A DNA stretch of 64,000 nucleotides from NCBI RefSeq assembly GCF_011762185.1, contig NZ_JAASQJ010000002.1, positions 1 through 64,000 on the forward strand, written 5' to 3'. The position numbers and the translations under genes are program-made. Numbering within the stretch: position 1 is the stretch's first letter; every line of letters starts with the position of its first letter. This document shows, one piece after another, positions 16,989 to 26,326 of the stretch. The DNA is from Dyadobacter arcticus (GTDB taxonomy: Bacteria; Bacteroidota; Bacteroidia; Cytophagales; Spirosomataceae). The notes under the pieces are model-generated. The model was not told where the DNA came from and searched no databases. It saw nothing but the letters and a program-made list of their open reading frames with translations.

Positions 16989-17013
16989 AATACTAACTAA
17001 TTTAGTCATTCAG

Positions 17014-17090
17014 TCATTCCCGTTCCACGGCGGACTCATTCACTTATTCACTCATTCACTCATTCCCGCTCCACGGCGGACTCATTCACT
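17014..17090. repeat. 31-base direct repeat in the cydA-cydB spacer
   Basis: Two copies (17014-17044 and 17060-17090) of a 31-base unit, beginning TCATTCCCGYTCCACGGCGG and ending ACTCATTCACT, differ at one base; the 15 bases between them are further CATTCACT octamers. This is non-coding and lies within an operon. The GC-rich heart (CCGCTCCACGGCGG) can pair with itself weakly. Confidence 0.85.
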
Positions 17091-17099
17091 CATTAAAAA

Positions 17100-18122
17100 A
17101 TGCTCTACATCGTCATCACATTCCTCTGGACCTCCATTCTCCTCTACCTCCTGATGGGCGGGGCGGATTATGGCGCGGGGATCATCGAACTTTTTACGTC
17201 GCGAAAAAACAAGGAAGTAACGAGAAAGACACTCTACTCGGCAATAGGGCCGATTTGGGAAGCCAATCATATGTGGCTGATCATTGCAATTGTAATTCTC
17301 TTTGTCGGTTTCCCGGTTATTTATTCCACCATGTCGGTGAACCTGCACATTCCGCTCACAATCATGCTATTAGGCATTATTGCGAGAGGAACTGCCTTTA
17401 CGTTCAGGCATTACGATGCCGTTGTGGATGATATGCAGCACATTTACAATACTATATTTGCCATATCCAGCTTTATAACACCGCTTTTTCTCGGAATTAT
17501 TGCAGGGAGCGCCGTTTCGGGAAGAATAGACCCACAAGCCGACACATTTCTTTCTGCCTACATTTTTAGCTGGCTTCATTGGTTTGCAGTTACCGTCGGG
17601 CTTTTCACGGTTTCGATATGTGGCTTCCTGGCTTCGGTTTATCTGATTGGCGAAGCCGACAATGAGCATGACAGGCTGCGGTTCGCACACAAAGCACAAT
17701 TCTTCAATATTGCCGCTGTAATCTGCGGAATGCTGGTTTTCACCGCCGCCTATTTTGAAAAAATTCCATTGCTGGACTGGGTTTTTGGCAACTGGGTAGG
17801 ACGGATCGCTATTGTTTCCGCAACATCAACCCTGATTTATATGTGGTATCTGCTATATCAGGGAAAAATTCGCCTACTGCGCCCATTAGCGGGATTTCAG
17901 GTGACAATGATCCTGCTGACCACAACTTACGAGCATTTCCCAAACATTGTCATTCTGAAAGACGGTGGTTATCTGTCGCTTCTTGAACACAGCGGACAGG
18001 AAAAAACCATACAGGCATTGGGATTGGCATTGTTAATAGGAAGCGTTTTCATTCTTCCTGCCCTGTTCTATCTGATTTATAGTTTCCAGAAAAAGCCTTT
18101 CAGTTATCGGGAGAGTCATTGA
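17100..18122 (+). CDS. cydB: Cytochrome bd ubiquinol oxidase subunit II
   Basis: A 340-residue polytopic partner of CydA, with about eight or nine membrane helices. Family marks are GGADYGAGIIELF near the N-terminus, then EANHMWLIIAIVILFVGFPV, STMSVNLHIPLTIMLLGIIA and RGTAFTFRHYDAV. It is encoded downstream of cydA and separated from it by the repeat-bearing spacer. No cydX-like mini-gene follows, and no cydCD exporter lies in the window. Confidence 0.95.
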   Translation: MLYIVITFLWTSILLYLLMGGADYGAGIIELFTSRKNKEVTRKTLYSAIGPIWEANHMWLIIAIVILFVGFPVIYSTMSVNLHIPLTIMLLGIIARGTAFTFRHYDAVVDDMQHIYNTIFAISSFITPLFLGIIAGSAVSGRIDPQADTFLSAYIFSWLHWFAVTVGLFTVSICGFLASVYLIGEADNEHDRLRFAHKAQFFNIAAVICGMLVFTAAYFEKIPLLDWVFGNWVGRIAIVSATSTLIYMWYLLYQGKIRLLRPLAGFQVTMILLTTTYEHFPNIVILKDGGYLSLLEHSGQEKTIQALGLALLIGSVFILPALFYLIYSFQKKPFSYRESH

Positions 18123-18221
18123 AGGATGCCATTTGGCTTTCAAGCCAGAACCACTTCCCTGAGTTTTTCGCCAAGTTCATGAATAGCATCTTCCAGCTTT
18201 TTCATTTGCGTTTGCCACCCC

Positions 18222-19136
18222 CTACTTCACCTTCACCCCCTGCTTAAAATGCGAGCTCTTATCCTTCGCATCACCCTCTTCCGTGATGGTTTTCAAGACG
18301 ATAAACGTCTGGGCATCTGCATGGGCGACCGGATTTCCCAGATAATAAACTTCTTTGTCTGTTTTGGCATAACTAAAGGGCAGTATTTGTAAACTTTCTG
18401 GCGCACCAGCTAAAATGGTGCCGTTATAGAAAATACGGTCTTTATCAACAGCGTAGCCACTTTCCATTACCTTAAAAGAAACAGGATCAGCCAATTCGAG
18501 TATTTTCGTAAAAGGAACTGCCCCGCTATCTGTTCCGTAAGAAAAATCAGAATGGTAAACATGAAGCGAATCTTTGGAGTAATGACTGTCCAGGGGTTTA
18601 AATGAACCCGCCTCGCTTCCCACAACTGTAACCCGCTGATAATAAGCCCTGTTTCGATCGACCGAAAAGCCATAATCAACGATTTTGAAGCTGGCCGGAT
18701 CTGTGACTTGAAAACGCTTGCCCTTATAGAATACATTGCCTTTGTCCCTACCATACTCCTGCCCAAGGTCTACGAAACTGGCTGGCTCTGCTTCGGGAAT
18801 GGTTGTAATCTGGTTGTGTTTAATTGTAAAATATTCCTGCCCTTTGCGATGGGTATCGCAATAGTAGACTTGGTTTTTATCCTTGCCATAATGGTCACCC
18901 AATGCCAGAAAAGATGGTCCGTCGCTTTCTACGATGGCTTCATTTCGGTAAAACGCCTGCTTCTCGTCCTTTGCAAAAAAATCATTTAATGGTTTGAAAT
19001 TCTCAGCAGGCATGTTGTCCAAGGCCTCGTCCTTAAAATACCAAACACCATTTTTTTCCTGATACGGAGAAGAATCGGAACATCCAAAAAGGAAGGAAAA
19101 TAGGCCCATAAAAAATGTATTGGTCAGTTTCATCAT
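18222..19136 (-). CDS. DKNYY-repeat lipoprotein
   Basis: A 304-residue protein. The signal peptide ends in a lipobox (LFSFLFGCS), so it is probably lipid-anchored. The rest is a chain of DKNYY-type repeats, each with a Y/F-aromatic pair after a short charged turn: GKDKNQVYYCD, GRDKGNVFYKG, SVDRNRAYYQRV, SKDSLHVYHSD, AVDKDRIFYNG and KTDKEVYYLG, spaced by PASFKxxDxxY-like segments. DKNYY proteins are widespread and functionally uncharacterised; the repeats suggest an all-beta propeller-like or solenoid fold. It is transcribed on its own, convergent with cydB. Confidence 0.88.
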   Translation of the reverse strand: MMKLTNTFFMGLFSFLFGCSDSSPYQEKNGVWYFKDEALDNMPAENFKPLNDFFAKDEKQAFYRNEAIVESDGPSFLALGDHYGKDKNQVYYCDTHRKGQEYFTIKHNQITTIPEAEPASFVDLGQEYGRDKGNVFYKGKRFQVTDPASFKIVDYGFSVDRNRAYYQRVTVVGSEAGSFKPLDSHYSKDSLHVYHSDFSYGTDSGAVPFTKILELADPVSFKVMESGYAVDKDRIFYNGTILAGAPESLQILPFSYAKTDKEVYYLGNPVAHADAQTFIVLKTITEEGDAKDKSSHFKQGVKVK

Positions 19137-19393
19137 GCTTCAAGCTTCATGATATACATTGAAACACAAACTATTACTTATTAAAAGGTCGCTTTCAATT
19201 ATTGTGCGCTAAAATATTACTGAACAAAAATTTCTTTCCAGAAATTACTCCAAATCCTTATCACTATCCTTTTGATAATCGAGAGGTGCTGTTCGGACAT
19301 TTTACACTACCACCGTCACAAATTCAGATTATTTTGGATCATATTTTTTTATTACCCTCGAAGGTGTGGTTGTAGCAAACCCCTCATCCCATT

Positions 19394-20143
19394 ATGATTA
19401 AAGTACTGATTGTCGATGATGAGCCCAGAGCCCGCCAAGTGCTGCATCATCAAATTTCGAAGCTTGCGCCTCGTCTTATGGAAATAAAACACGCTTCGTC
19501 TGTCGACGAGGCACAACACATCCTTCGTTACTTCAAGGCGGAAATCGTTTTTCTGGATGTGGAAATGCCCGACAAAAATGGCTTTGAACTGTTACTCACT
19601 TCTAAAAAAATATCGTTCGAAACCATTTTTATTACAGCTTTCAATCATTACGCTATCCAAGCTATTCGGTTCTCCGCGCTCGATTACCTACTCAAACCCG
19701 TTGATCCCGACGAATTGGCAGCTGCCTTCAACCAGTTCATGTTTCGCCACGACTCCCGTAAACAATCGAAAATGCAATACGAAAATCTTGCAAGATATCT
19801 CAGCAGAAAGGATAACAGTGATTTGCGGCTGGCGGTACCTTCCAGTGAAGGGCTTTTTTTCTTCAATGTAAAAGATATTATAAGATTAGAGGCCGACCGT
19901 AATTACACTATTATACACCAGCGCGCCAGGAGGCCCTTTACATCCAGCAAGACATTAAAGCATTTTCAAAAGACCCTTGACCAATTCAAATTCATGCGGA
20001 CCCATAAATCACATCTTGTCAATCTCGACCATGTGATTCGCATTAGCAGCAATCATGACTTTCTGGTGATGTCGGATGGAACGATGATCGAAGTGTCCAG
20101 AAGAAAAAAAGAAGAGGCGCACCTGCGTCTTAACCTTTACTAA
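19394..20143 (+). CDS. LytTR-family response regulator (orphan)
   Basis: A 249-residue two-component response regulator. The receiver domain is at 1-120 with acidic pocket D8/D9, phospho-acceptor D55 (FLDVEMPDKNGFELL) and the conserved K101 (LLKPVD). The LytTR DNA-binding domain is at about 145-245 (IIRLEADRNYTIIHQ, FMRTHKSHLVNLDHV, MIEVSRRKKEEA). No LytS-type histidine kinase flanks it, which makes the partner unknown. The 257 bases upstream are AT-rich and show no clear promoter. It could control the fucose operon that starts 106 bases downstream, but that is only a guess from position. Confidence 0.95.
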   Translation: MIKVLIVDDEPRARQVLHHQISKLAPRLMEIKHASSVDEAQHILRYFKAEIVFLDVEMPDKNGFELLLTSKKISFETIFITAFNHYAIQAIRFSALDYLLKPVDPDELAAAFNQFMFRHDSRKQSKMQYENLARYLSRKDNSDLRLAVPSSEGLFFFNVKDIIRLEADRNYTIIHQRARRPFTSSKTLKHFQKTLDQFKFMRTHKSHLVNLDHVIRISSNHDFLVMSDGTMIEVSRRKKEEAHLRLNLY

Positions 20144-20249
20144 AAAATGCCCGCTGTCAACGCACATATCTGTGTAAAAAAATAGATTTCCTTTGCATTG
20201 TTTTGTTTTACTTTACATCCGTTCCTGACTCAATTAATTCCTGACCTCT

Positions 20250-21503
20250 ATGACCGATCGTAAAACGCGGCTGGCTGTAATCCTGATCACGTCATTATTT
20301 TTTCTTTGGGGATTCGCCCTCAATCTTAATCCGATCCTCATTCCGCATTTAAAAAAAGCCTGTCAACTTAGTGATTTCCAATCCGCACTGATCGATTCAG
20401 CCTCCTATATCGCCTATTTTCTGATTGCATTGCCCGCCGGTCTTTTCATGAAAAAATATGGTTATAAGGCCGGGATAACCCTTGGATTGCTGCTTTTTGC
20501 GTTCGGTACCTTTCTTTTTTACCCCGCTGCGGAAATGCGTCATTTTGGCTTTTTCCTTGTCGCGCTCTTTATCATTGCAAGCGGACTTACGATGCTGGAA
20601 ACCGCTGCAAACCCATATATTACGGTTTTAGGCGACCCTGATTCGGCTACGCAGCGGCTTAATTTTGCTCAATCATTTAACGGTTTGGCTGCTTTTCTCG
20701 CGCCGTTAATGGGCGGCACATTTATTCTTTCCGGCAAAACGTTGTCGGAGCAAGAGCAGCAAAACATGTCTGGTGCGGAGCTCAATAATTACTTGAATGC
20801 AGAGGCATCGTCCGTTCAATTACCATTCATTTTCATTGGTTTAGTCGTACTTTTTGTTGCATTGCTTTTTTGGCGGACGCCGCTACCGGAGATTAAGGAT
20901 GAAGATGAGCCGGGGCAAAAGGTACAGGGATCCATTTGGGCGGAAAAGAACCTGATTCTGGGGACTGTCGCCCAGTTTTTCTATGTGGGTGCGCAGGTCT
21001 GCATCAGTAGCTTTTTCATCCGCTTTTCGGATAAGGTAGCCGGTATCGACGAGAAAACAGCCGCTTATCTTCTATCCGGGGCATTTCTGAGTTTTATGAT
21101 TGGCCGTTTTATAGGTACCTATCTCATGCGTTTTGTCGCCCCGCCGCGTTTATTGGCCATTTACAGCATTGTCAATGTAGGTTTGCTTATTGTAGCGGTT
21201 TTTACAACCGGTATGTTTTCGGTGTATGCATTGGTTGGCGCGCAATTCTTTATGTCCATCATGTTCCCGACCATTTTCGCATTGAGCATTCGAGGCCTTG
21301 GTGAAAAAACCAAAATCGGATCTTCGCTCGTAATCATGTCCATTGTTGGTGGGGCCGTTTTCCCAGTGATCATGGGGCAGGTATCCGATATTTCTTCGAT
21401 ACAAACTGCTTATATCGTACCCGCAGTCTGCTTTTTAGTGGTATTATATTTTGCTATAAAAAACAATTCAATCAAAAACGTAACCCTCGGAACGGCGCAT
21501 TAA
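20250..21503 (+). CDS. fucP: L-fucose:H+ symporter FucP-like MFS transporter
   Basis: A 417-residue major-facilitator transporter with twelve helices. The FucP family is recognised by the start LFFLWGFALNLNPILIPHL, the motif DSASYIAYFLIALPAG, LETAANPYITVLGDPDSATQ and RLNFAQSFNGLAAFLAPLMG. It imports L-fucose or a similar 6-deoxysugar with protons. It heads a run with an SDR dehydrogenase 39 bases later and a zinc alcohol dehydrogenase, so the sugar is probably oxidised rather than isomerised and phosphorylated. Galactose or glucose transport by a relative cannot be excluded. Confidence 0.9.
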   Translation: MTDRKTRLAVILITSLFFLWGFALNLNPILIPHLKKACQLSDFQSALIDSASYIAYFLIALPAGLFMKKYGYKAGITLGLLLFAFGTFLFYPAAEMRHFGFFLVALFIIASGLTMLETAANPYITVLGDPDSATQRLNFAQSFNGLAAFLAPLMGGTFILSGKTLSEQEQQNMSGAELNNYLNAEASSVQLPFIFIGLVVLFVALLFWRTPLPEIKDEDEPGQKVQGSIWAEKNLILGTVAQFFYVGAQVCISSFFIRFSDKVAGIDEKTAAYLLSGAFLSFMIGRFIGTYLMRFVAPPRLLAIYSIVNVGLLIVAVFTTGMFSVYALVGAQFFMSIMFPTIFALSIRGLGEKTKIGSSLVIMSIVGGAVFPVIMGQVSDISSIQTAYIVPAVCFLVVLYFAIKNNSIKNVTLGTAH

Positions 21504-21542
21504 GGGGTTATATTTTCAAAAAAGCGTTTCAATTTAAATCAA

Positions 21543-22331
21543 ATGGATTTACAGCTTCAAAATAAAGTAATTATTGTAACCGGCGGGGCAAAAGGGATTG
21601 GCGAAGGGATTGTACAAGTCCTGGCCGCGGAAGGCGCTATTCCAGTGATTGTGGGCCGCAATGCAGAAGACAACCAGAAAGTAGTGGATGATCTGGCTGC
21701 AAAAGGGTTCGAATCGTATCAGATCGCAGCGGAGTTAACACGCCCGGAAGAATCAGAAAAAGCAGTAGCTGCTGTTTTGGAGCGTTACGGAAGAATTGAG
21801 GGATTGATCAATAATGCAGGTGTAAATGATGGCGTTGGCTTGGAAAAAGGGAATTACGAAGACTTCATGGCCTCCCTTCATAAAAATGTGGTGCATTACT
21901 ATTTAATGGCACAATATGCATTACCCGCTCTGAAAGCATCCAAAGGCTCAATCGTTAATATCAGCTCAAAAACGGCAGATACTGGTCAAGGCGGCACTTC
22001 TGCATATGCCGCTTCCAATGGCGGACGCAATGCATTGACCAGGGAATGGGCCGTAGAGTTGCTCAAATATGGCATCCGCGTAAACTCGGTGATCGTAGCA
22101 GAATGTTGGACACCACTTTACGAACGCTGGATTGAAACGCTTCCTAACCCAAAAGAAAAGTTGGAATCCATCGTGGCGCATATCCCGCTCGAAAACCGCA
22201 TGACAACTGCCGAAGAAATTGCTAATATGACCGTGTTCCTGCTTTCGCAAAGATCCAGTCATACAACCGGGCAATTAATTTACGTCGATGGCGGCTATGT
22301 CCACCTCGATCGCGCATTAGCAAATTCCTGA
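21543..22331 (+). CDS. SDR-family sugar dehydrogenase, probably L-fucose dehydrogenase, with YxxxN in place of YxxxK
   Basis: A 262-residue short-chain dehydrogenase. The nucleotide-binding motif is TGGAKGIGEGI; NNAG follows; catalytic Ser 142 (NISSK) and Tyr 155 are in place, but the usual YxxxK reads YAASNGGRNALTREWA, so residue 159 is Asn, not Lys. The ending TGQLIYVDGGYVHLD is standard. The NALTREWAVEL segment and the position behind fucP point to an L-fucose or L-galactose 1-dehydrogenase feeding the non-phosphorylating L-fuconate route. The missing Lys either marks a subfamily with altered proton relay or a changed reaction. A zinc dehydrogenase follows after 13 bases. Confidence 0.85.
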   Translation: MDLQLQNKVIIVTGGAKGIGEGIVQVLAAEGAIPVIVGRNAEDNQKVVDDLAAKGFESYQIAAELTRPEESEKAVAAVLERYGRIEGLINNAGVNDGVGLEKGNYEDFMASLHKNVVHYYLMAQYALPALKASKGSIVNISSKTADTGQGGTSAYAASNGGRNALTREWAVELLKYGIRVNSVIVAECWTPLYERWIETLPNPKEKLESIVAHIPLENRMTTAEEIANMTVFLLSQRSSHTTGQLIYVDGGYVHLDRALANS

Positions 22332-22344
22332 TTTTAAATACTTT

Positions 22345-23358
22345 ATGGAAAAATTAGTTTGCAAAACGCCAGGTGAATTTGAATACCAACAAGCAGAAAC
22401 GCCTGTTTCAAAACAAGGCCATTCCATCATTAAAATAAAGCGGATTGGTATCTGCGGCACCGATCTTCATGCATTCGAAGGTACCCAGCCGTTTTTTAAT
22501 TATCCAAGAATTCTTGGGCATGAACTTGCAGGAGAAATCGTGGAAACGGACCATCCCGAATTTTCCATTGGAGAGACGGTTACCTTCATTCCTTATTTCA
22601 ACTGCGGGAAATGCATTGCCTGCCGCAACGGAAATCCCAATTGCTGCACAACGCTGCAAGTATCCGGCGTGCATATCGACGGCGGAATGGTGGAATACCT
22701 GTCCGTCCCCTCCTACTCGCTGGTCCATGGCGACGGGCTTAGCTTTGATGAACTTGCGCTGGTGGAACCTTTGGCAATTGGCGCGCACGGCGTTAGGCGT
22801 GCGGATGTGCAAAAAAATGAATCTGTGCTGGTTGTGGGTGCAGGCCCCATTGGATTGGGAACCATGAAATTTGCGCGCATTGCAGGCGGAAATGTGATTG
22901 CTTTGGATATCAATGATTCAAGACTGGCTTTTTGCAGAAATAAAATCGGCGTCCAGCACACAATTAACGGTTTAAATGAAAATGTAATTGAAAAACTCAT
23001 TGCAATTACCAACGGAGATATGCCCACGGTGATCATTGATGCTACGGGCAATCTCCATGCCATCAATACCGCTTTCAGCTATCTTTCACATGGCGGCAGG
23101 TACATATTGGTGGGTTTACAAAAAGGGGAGATTAGCGTGAGCCATCCTGAGTTTCACAGGCGGGAAGCCACATTAATGAGCAGCCGCAATGCAACCCGTG
23201 CCGATTTTGAACATGTGATCCAAAGCATGAAAAACGGTTTGGTTGATCCAAAAACTTACATTACCCACCGTGTTACTTTTGGTCAGGTGAAGGATCAGTT
23301 TGCAAGCTGGCTGAATCCTGCGAATGGCGTCATCAAAGCGATGGTATCGATGGATTAA
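22345..23358 (+). CDS. Zinc-dependent alcohol/sugar dehydrogenase (MDR family)
   Basis: A 337-residue medium-chain dehydrogenase. Catalytic zinc ligands are in GICGTDLHAFEG and GHELAG; the structural zinc loop is CGKCIACRNGNPNCC; the cofactor fold is VLVVGAGPIGLGTMKFA, with Asp after the second strand (ALDIND), indicating NAD. It is in line with fucP and the SDR gene (13-base gap), so it likely acts on L-fucose breakdown, for example oxidising 2-keto-3-deoxy-L-fuconate or the sugar itself (inference). The expected lactonase, dehydratase and hydrolase of that route are not in this window. Its end overlaps by 4 bases with the convergent ABC permease gene. Confidence 0.9.
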   Translation: MEKLVCKTPGEFEYQQAETPVSKQGHSIIKIKRIGICGTDLHAFEGTQPFFNYPRILGHELAGEIVETDHPEFSIGETVTFIPYFNCGKCIACRNGNPNCCTTLQVSGVHIDGGMVEYLSVPSYSLVHGDGLSFDELALVEPLAIGAHGVRRADVQKNESVLVVGAGPIGLGTMKFARIAGGNVIALDINDSRLAFCRNKIGVQHTINGLNENVIEKLIAITNGDMPTVIIDATGNLHAINTAFSYLSHGGRYILVGLQKGEISVSHPEFHRREATLMSSRNATRADFEHVIQSMKNGLVDPKTYITHRVTFGQVKDQFASWLNPANGVIKAMVSMD

Positions 23359-24473
23359 TTGGTTTTTTTGTAATTCAGAATAGCCCAGCCATTCAAAACC
23401 ACAGCCATTATTGCAACCGCTGCCAAATGAGGCAAAACGTCCCTCAAACCACTTCCTTTCAGGATTACCATCCGCATTACCTCGATCATATACCGCACCG
23501 GATTCAACCGGGTAACGAGTTTGGCCCATTCCGGCATGCTGTCGATGGAAGTGAATAAGCCGCCCAGCAGAATAAATACCATCATAAAAAAGAACATAAT
23601 GAACATTGCCTGCTGCTGCGTATCACAAAATGTGGAAACCAGAAGACCAAATCCCAGTACGGTAAGCAAATAAACGGCAATAAAAAGGTAGAGCACAAAA
23701 AGGCTTCCGATAGGTGCGATGCCATAGAAGACCCTGGCCAGAATTAAGCCAATCGTGAATATAATAAAAGCCAAAACCCAGAAAGGTATCAGCTTTCCGA
23801 GAATGAAGATGTGTTTTTTAATGGGTGTCACATTGATCTGCTCGATCGTCCCTATCTCCTTTTCCTTCACAATATTCAATGCTGATAAAAACCCTCCCAC
23901 CATGGTTACCAGGATAGCCAGGATTCCCGGCACAATGTAGATTTTGTAGTTCAGAACAGGATTGAACCAGTTCGATGGAACAATGTCGATGACGGGAAAC
24001 TGGCTGAAACGTGGCTGCTGGATCAGTTGCATCCGGATATCTGCGTTGAAAGCACCAATGATGCTATTGAGGTAAGACCCGCCCAGATTGGCTTTGGTAC
24101 CATTGATCGCATTCACCGCCACAAACAATTTCTGCTTGTCCTCGCGGATCAGGTTGCGCTCAAATCCTTGCGGAATTTCCAGGATCAGGTCAGCCTGATC
24201 AGACTCGATCAGGCTAAGTGCTTCTTTGAACGAAGCATTGTATCCCTGCAATTTGAAATACCCCGAGGCAATCACTTTGGAAATAAGCTTTTGGGAATAA
24301 GGCGATTTGTCATGGTCTACCACAGCCAGATTCACATTCCTAACCTCATAATCTGCCGCCAATGGCATCACAATCAGCTGAATGCATGGCATAAAAAAGA
24401 TCAAAGCGACTATGGACTTATCCCGGAAAATTTGCCTGAACTCTTTGCGTAATAAAAATTTCAATGTCCTCAT
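23355..24473 (-). CDS. ABC-2 type transporter permease (YbhR-like), last gene of exporter operon
   Basis: A 372-residue inner-membrane permease. One N-terminal helix is followed by a long periplasmic domain (about 45-170) and five helices: IVPGILAILVTMVGGFLSAL, then the EKEIGTIEQINVTP coupling loop, PFWVLAFIIFTIGLILARVF and others. This is the YbhR/YhhJ layout. It overlaps the next permease gene by 4 bases (ATGA type), so the two are translationally coupled and probably form the heterodimeric channel. The operon order is TetR, TolC, HlyD, ATPase, ATPase, permease, permease. Confidence 0.93.
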   Translation of the reverse strand: MRTLKFLLRKEFRQIFRDKSIVALIFFMPCIQLIVMPLAADYEVRNVNLAVVDHDKSPYSQKLISKVIASGYFKLQGYNASFKEALSLIESDQADLILEIPQGFERNLIREDKQKLFVAVNAINGTKANLGGSYLNSIIGAFNADIRMQLIQQPRFSQFPVIDIVPSNWFNPVLNYKIYIVPGILAILVTMVGGFLSALNIVKEKEIGTIEQINVTPIKKHIFILGKLIPFWVLAFIIFTIGLILARVFYGIAPIGSLFVLYLFIAVYLLTVLGFGLLVSTFCDTQQQAMFIMFFFMMVFILLGGLFTSIDSMPEWAKLVTRLNPVRYMIEVMRMVILKGSGLRDVLPHLAAVAIMAVVLNGWAILNYKKTN

Positions 24474-25576
24474 TGTAAACGGATTTTAAAGCTTTTTAAA
24501 CTAACACCCAATAAAAACAGCGTCATCCCCAGTAGGATCAACGTCTCTTTCCAAAGAGCGGAAATCCCTAAACCTTTGATCATGATAGACTTAACTATAA
24601 TGTAGTACCATTTAGAAGGAACAATATTGGAAATGATCTGCAAAGCGAGCGGCATATTTTCGATGGGGAATAAAAAGCCGCTGAACATCATGGTTGGCAG
24701 CAGCATACCCATCAGCGAGATCAGCATGGCGACTTGCTGCGAATCGGTTTTAATGGAGATAAAAATGCCAAGCGCCAGACAGGTTATGATAAACAATGTG
24801 CTTTCTGCAAAAAGCAACGGTACACTTCCTTTCACGGGCAGATCCAGCACAAAAACGCTGAGCAATAGGATCGCCGTTACATTCACAAGCGAGAGGATTA
24901 GATAGGGAAAGGCTTTTGCAAAAATGACCATAACCGGTTTAAATGGTGAAACAAGCAATATTTCCATGGTGCCCGTTTCCTTTTCTTTTACGATTGAAAT
25001 AGCTGTCATCATCACCGATACCAACATCAAAACCAGCGCCATAACGCCCGGGACAAATCCATGCGCGCCTTTGAGCTGCGGATTATAAAGCATCCGGGTC
25101 TCAGCGGTGATCTGATAGGGAATTTTCAGATTTTCGCTGATCTGATTTTGGTAATCAAGAATGATCGCCGACATATAATTGGTAATCATATTGGCGGTAT
25201 TAATGTCGATCGCATCCGTAATGATCTGAATCTGAGCCTTATTGCTACGCAGAAGATCTTCATTGAAATTGGCTGGAAACACGAGTACGGCTTTGATCTT
25301 TCCCGTTTGGAAAGTGGCTAAAATCTCTTTGTGCGTCAATGCAGCCTTTCTGATCTTGAAATACCGGCTTGCCCCAATGCGCGTGATCACCTGTTGCGAG
25401 GCCGCATCCTTGGCATAATCCACCACCAAAATCTCTGAATCCTTCACTTCGTTGGTCAATGCAAAACCAAAGAGCAGGATCTGGGCAATCGGCATTCCGA
25501 AGAGGATCAGTAAGGTCCTGCGGTCCCTTAACACGTGATAAAATTCTTTCCGGACAAATGATATGAACTGTTTCAT
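24470..25576 (-). CDS. ABC-2 type transporter permease (YbhS-like)
   Basis: A 368-residue permease with the same layout as its neighbour: N-terminal helix (LLILFGMPIAQILLFGFAL), periplasmic domain, then five helices starting at VPGVMALVLMLVSVMMTAIS and the coupling loop EKETGTMEILLVSP. It is paired with the downstream permease by a 4-base overlap and starts 3 bases after the ATPase gene. In E. coli the YbhS/YbhR pair forms an efflux channel for drugs such as cefoperazone (known for that family); the substrate here is unknown. Confidence 0.93.
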   Translation of the reverse strand: MKQFISFVRKEFYHVLRDRRTLLILFGMPIAQILLFGFALTNEVKDSEILVVDYAKDAASQQVITRIGASRYFKIRKAALTHKEILATFQTGKIKAVLVFPANFNEDLLRSNKAQIQIITDAIDINTANMITNYMSAIILDYQNQISENLKIPYQITAETRMLYNPQLKGAHGFVPGVMALVLMLVSVMMTAISIVKEKETGTMEILLVSPFKPVMVIFAKAFPYLILSLVNVTAILLLSVFVLDLPVKGSVPLLFAESTLFIITCLALGIFISIKTDSQQVAMLISLMGMLLPTMMFSGFLFPIENMPLALQIISNIVPSKWYYIIVKSIMIKGLGISALWKETLILLGMTLFLLGVSLKSFKIRLQ

Positions 25577-25579
25577 GGC

Positions 25580-26326
25580 TTAATCTCCTCGTTTTGCGCT
25601 TCTTGCAAGCTGATAAAATACTTCGTCCATGGTTCCCACACCAAAACTCCTCTTCAGGTTAGCTGGCGTATCCAACACTTCCAGCCGGCCATCCACCATG
25701 ATGGATATACGATTACAATATTCCGCCTCGTCCATATAATGTGTCGTCACAAAAATGGTAATACCCCGGTCGGCCGCTTCGTAAATCAAATCCCAGAACT
25801 GGCGCCTCGTCACCGGATCCACACCGCCCGTAGGTTCGTCCAGAAATACAATTTTGGGTTCATGCAAAACCGCTACGGAAAATGACAACTTCTGTTTCCA
25901 GCCCAATGGTAATGATCCGACCAGCTTTTTAGCCTCGCTTTTCAAACCCAGCCGGTTCACAAGCTCTTCGGTCTTGACCTTAATCTGCTGATCAGTTAGT
26001 CCGTATATCCCACCAAAAAACTCAATGTTTTCAAGTATCGTCAGATTTTCGTAAAGCGAGAATTTCTGGCTCATATAGCCAATGTTTTTCTTGATCAGCT
26101 CAGTTTGACTGTAGATGTCGTAACCCGCAATCTGAGCATTTCCGGAGGTGGGGGCAGATAACCCGCATAGCATGCGCATGGCGGTTGTTTTCCCGGCACC
26201 ATTGGCGCCCAGAAACCCAAATATTTCACCTTTACTCACCTCAAAAGTGATTTCATTGGTCGCAATAAAATCCCCGAAACGTTTGGTAAGCTTGTCGGCC
26301 ACAATCACTTTTTCATCCGCTGCCAT
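25580..26326 (-). CDS. ABC transporter ATPase (second half of a split YbhF)
   Basis: A 248-residue ATP-binding subunit. Walker A GANGAGKTT, signature region GSLPLGWKQKL (the degenerate LPLG form usual in the C-terminal half of YbhF), Walker B KIVFLDEPTGGVDP and switch histidine FVTTHYMDEAEYC. In E. coli YbhF both nucleotide-binding domains are in one chain; here they are separate genes joined through a TAATG-type junction at 26326, which implies they make a heterodimer. Confidence 0.93.
   Translation of the reverse strand: MAADEKVIVADKLTKRFGDFIATNEITFEVSKGEIFGFLGANGAGKTTAMRMLCGLSAPTSGNAQIAGYDIYSQTELIKKNIGYMSQKFSLYENLTILENIEFFGGIYGLTDQQIKVKTEELVNRLGLKSEAKKLVGSLPLGWKQKLSFSVAVLHEPKIVFLDEPTGGVDPVTRRQFWDLIYEAADRGITIFVTTHYMDEAEYCNRISIMVDGRLEVLDTPANLKRSFGVGTMDEVFYQLARSAKRGD

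Noticed and set aside
17014-17090. CRISPR-like direct repeats
   Set aside because: Only two copies with a 15-base gap of octamers, no cas gene and no spacer-like variation.
18140-18205. 21-codon minus-strand frame MKKLEDAIHELGEKL between cydB and the DKNYY gene
   Set aside because: It could be a remnant of a helical protein, but it is too short to support; no promoter or homologue recognised. It is not a CydX-like peptide because it has no hydrophobic helix.
19394-20143. LytTR regulator as part of the fucose operon
   Set aside because: Same strand and near, but no shared site or overlap; functional link not supported by the sequence.
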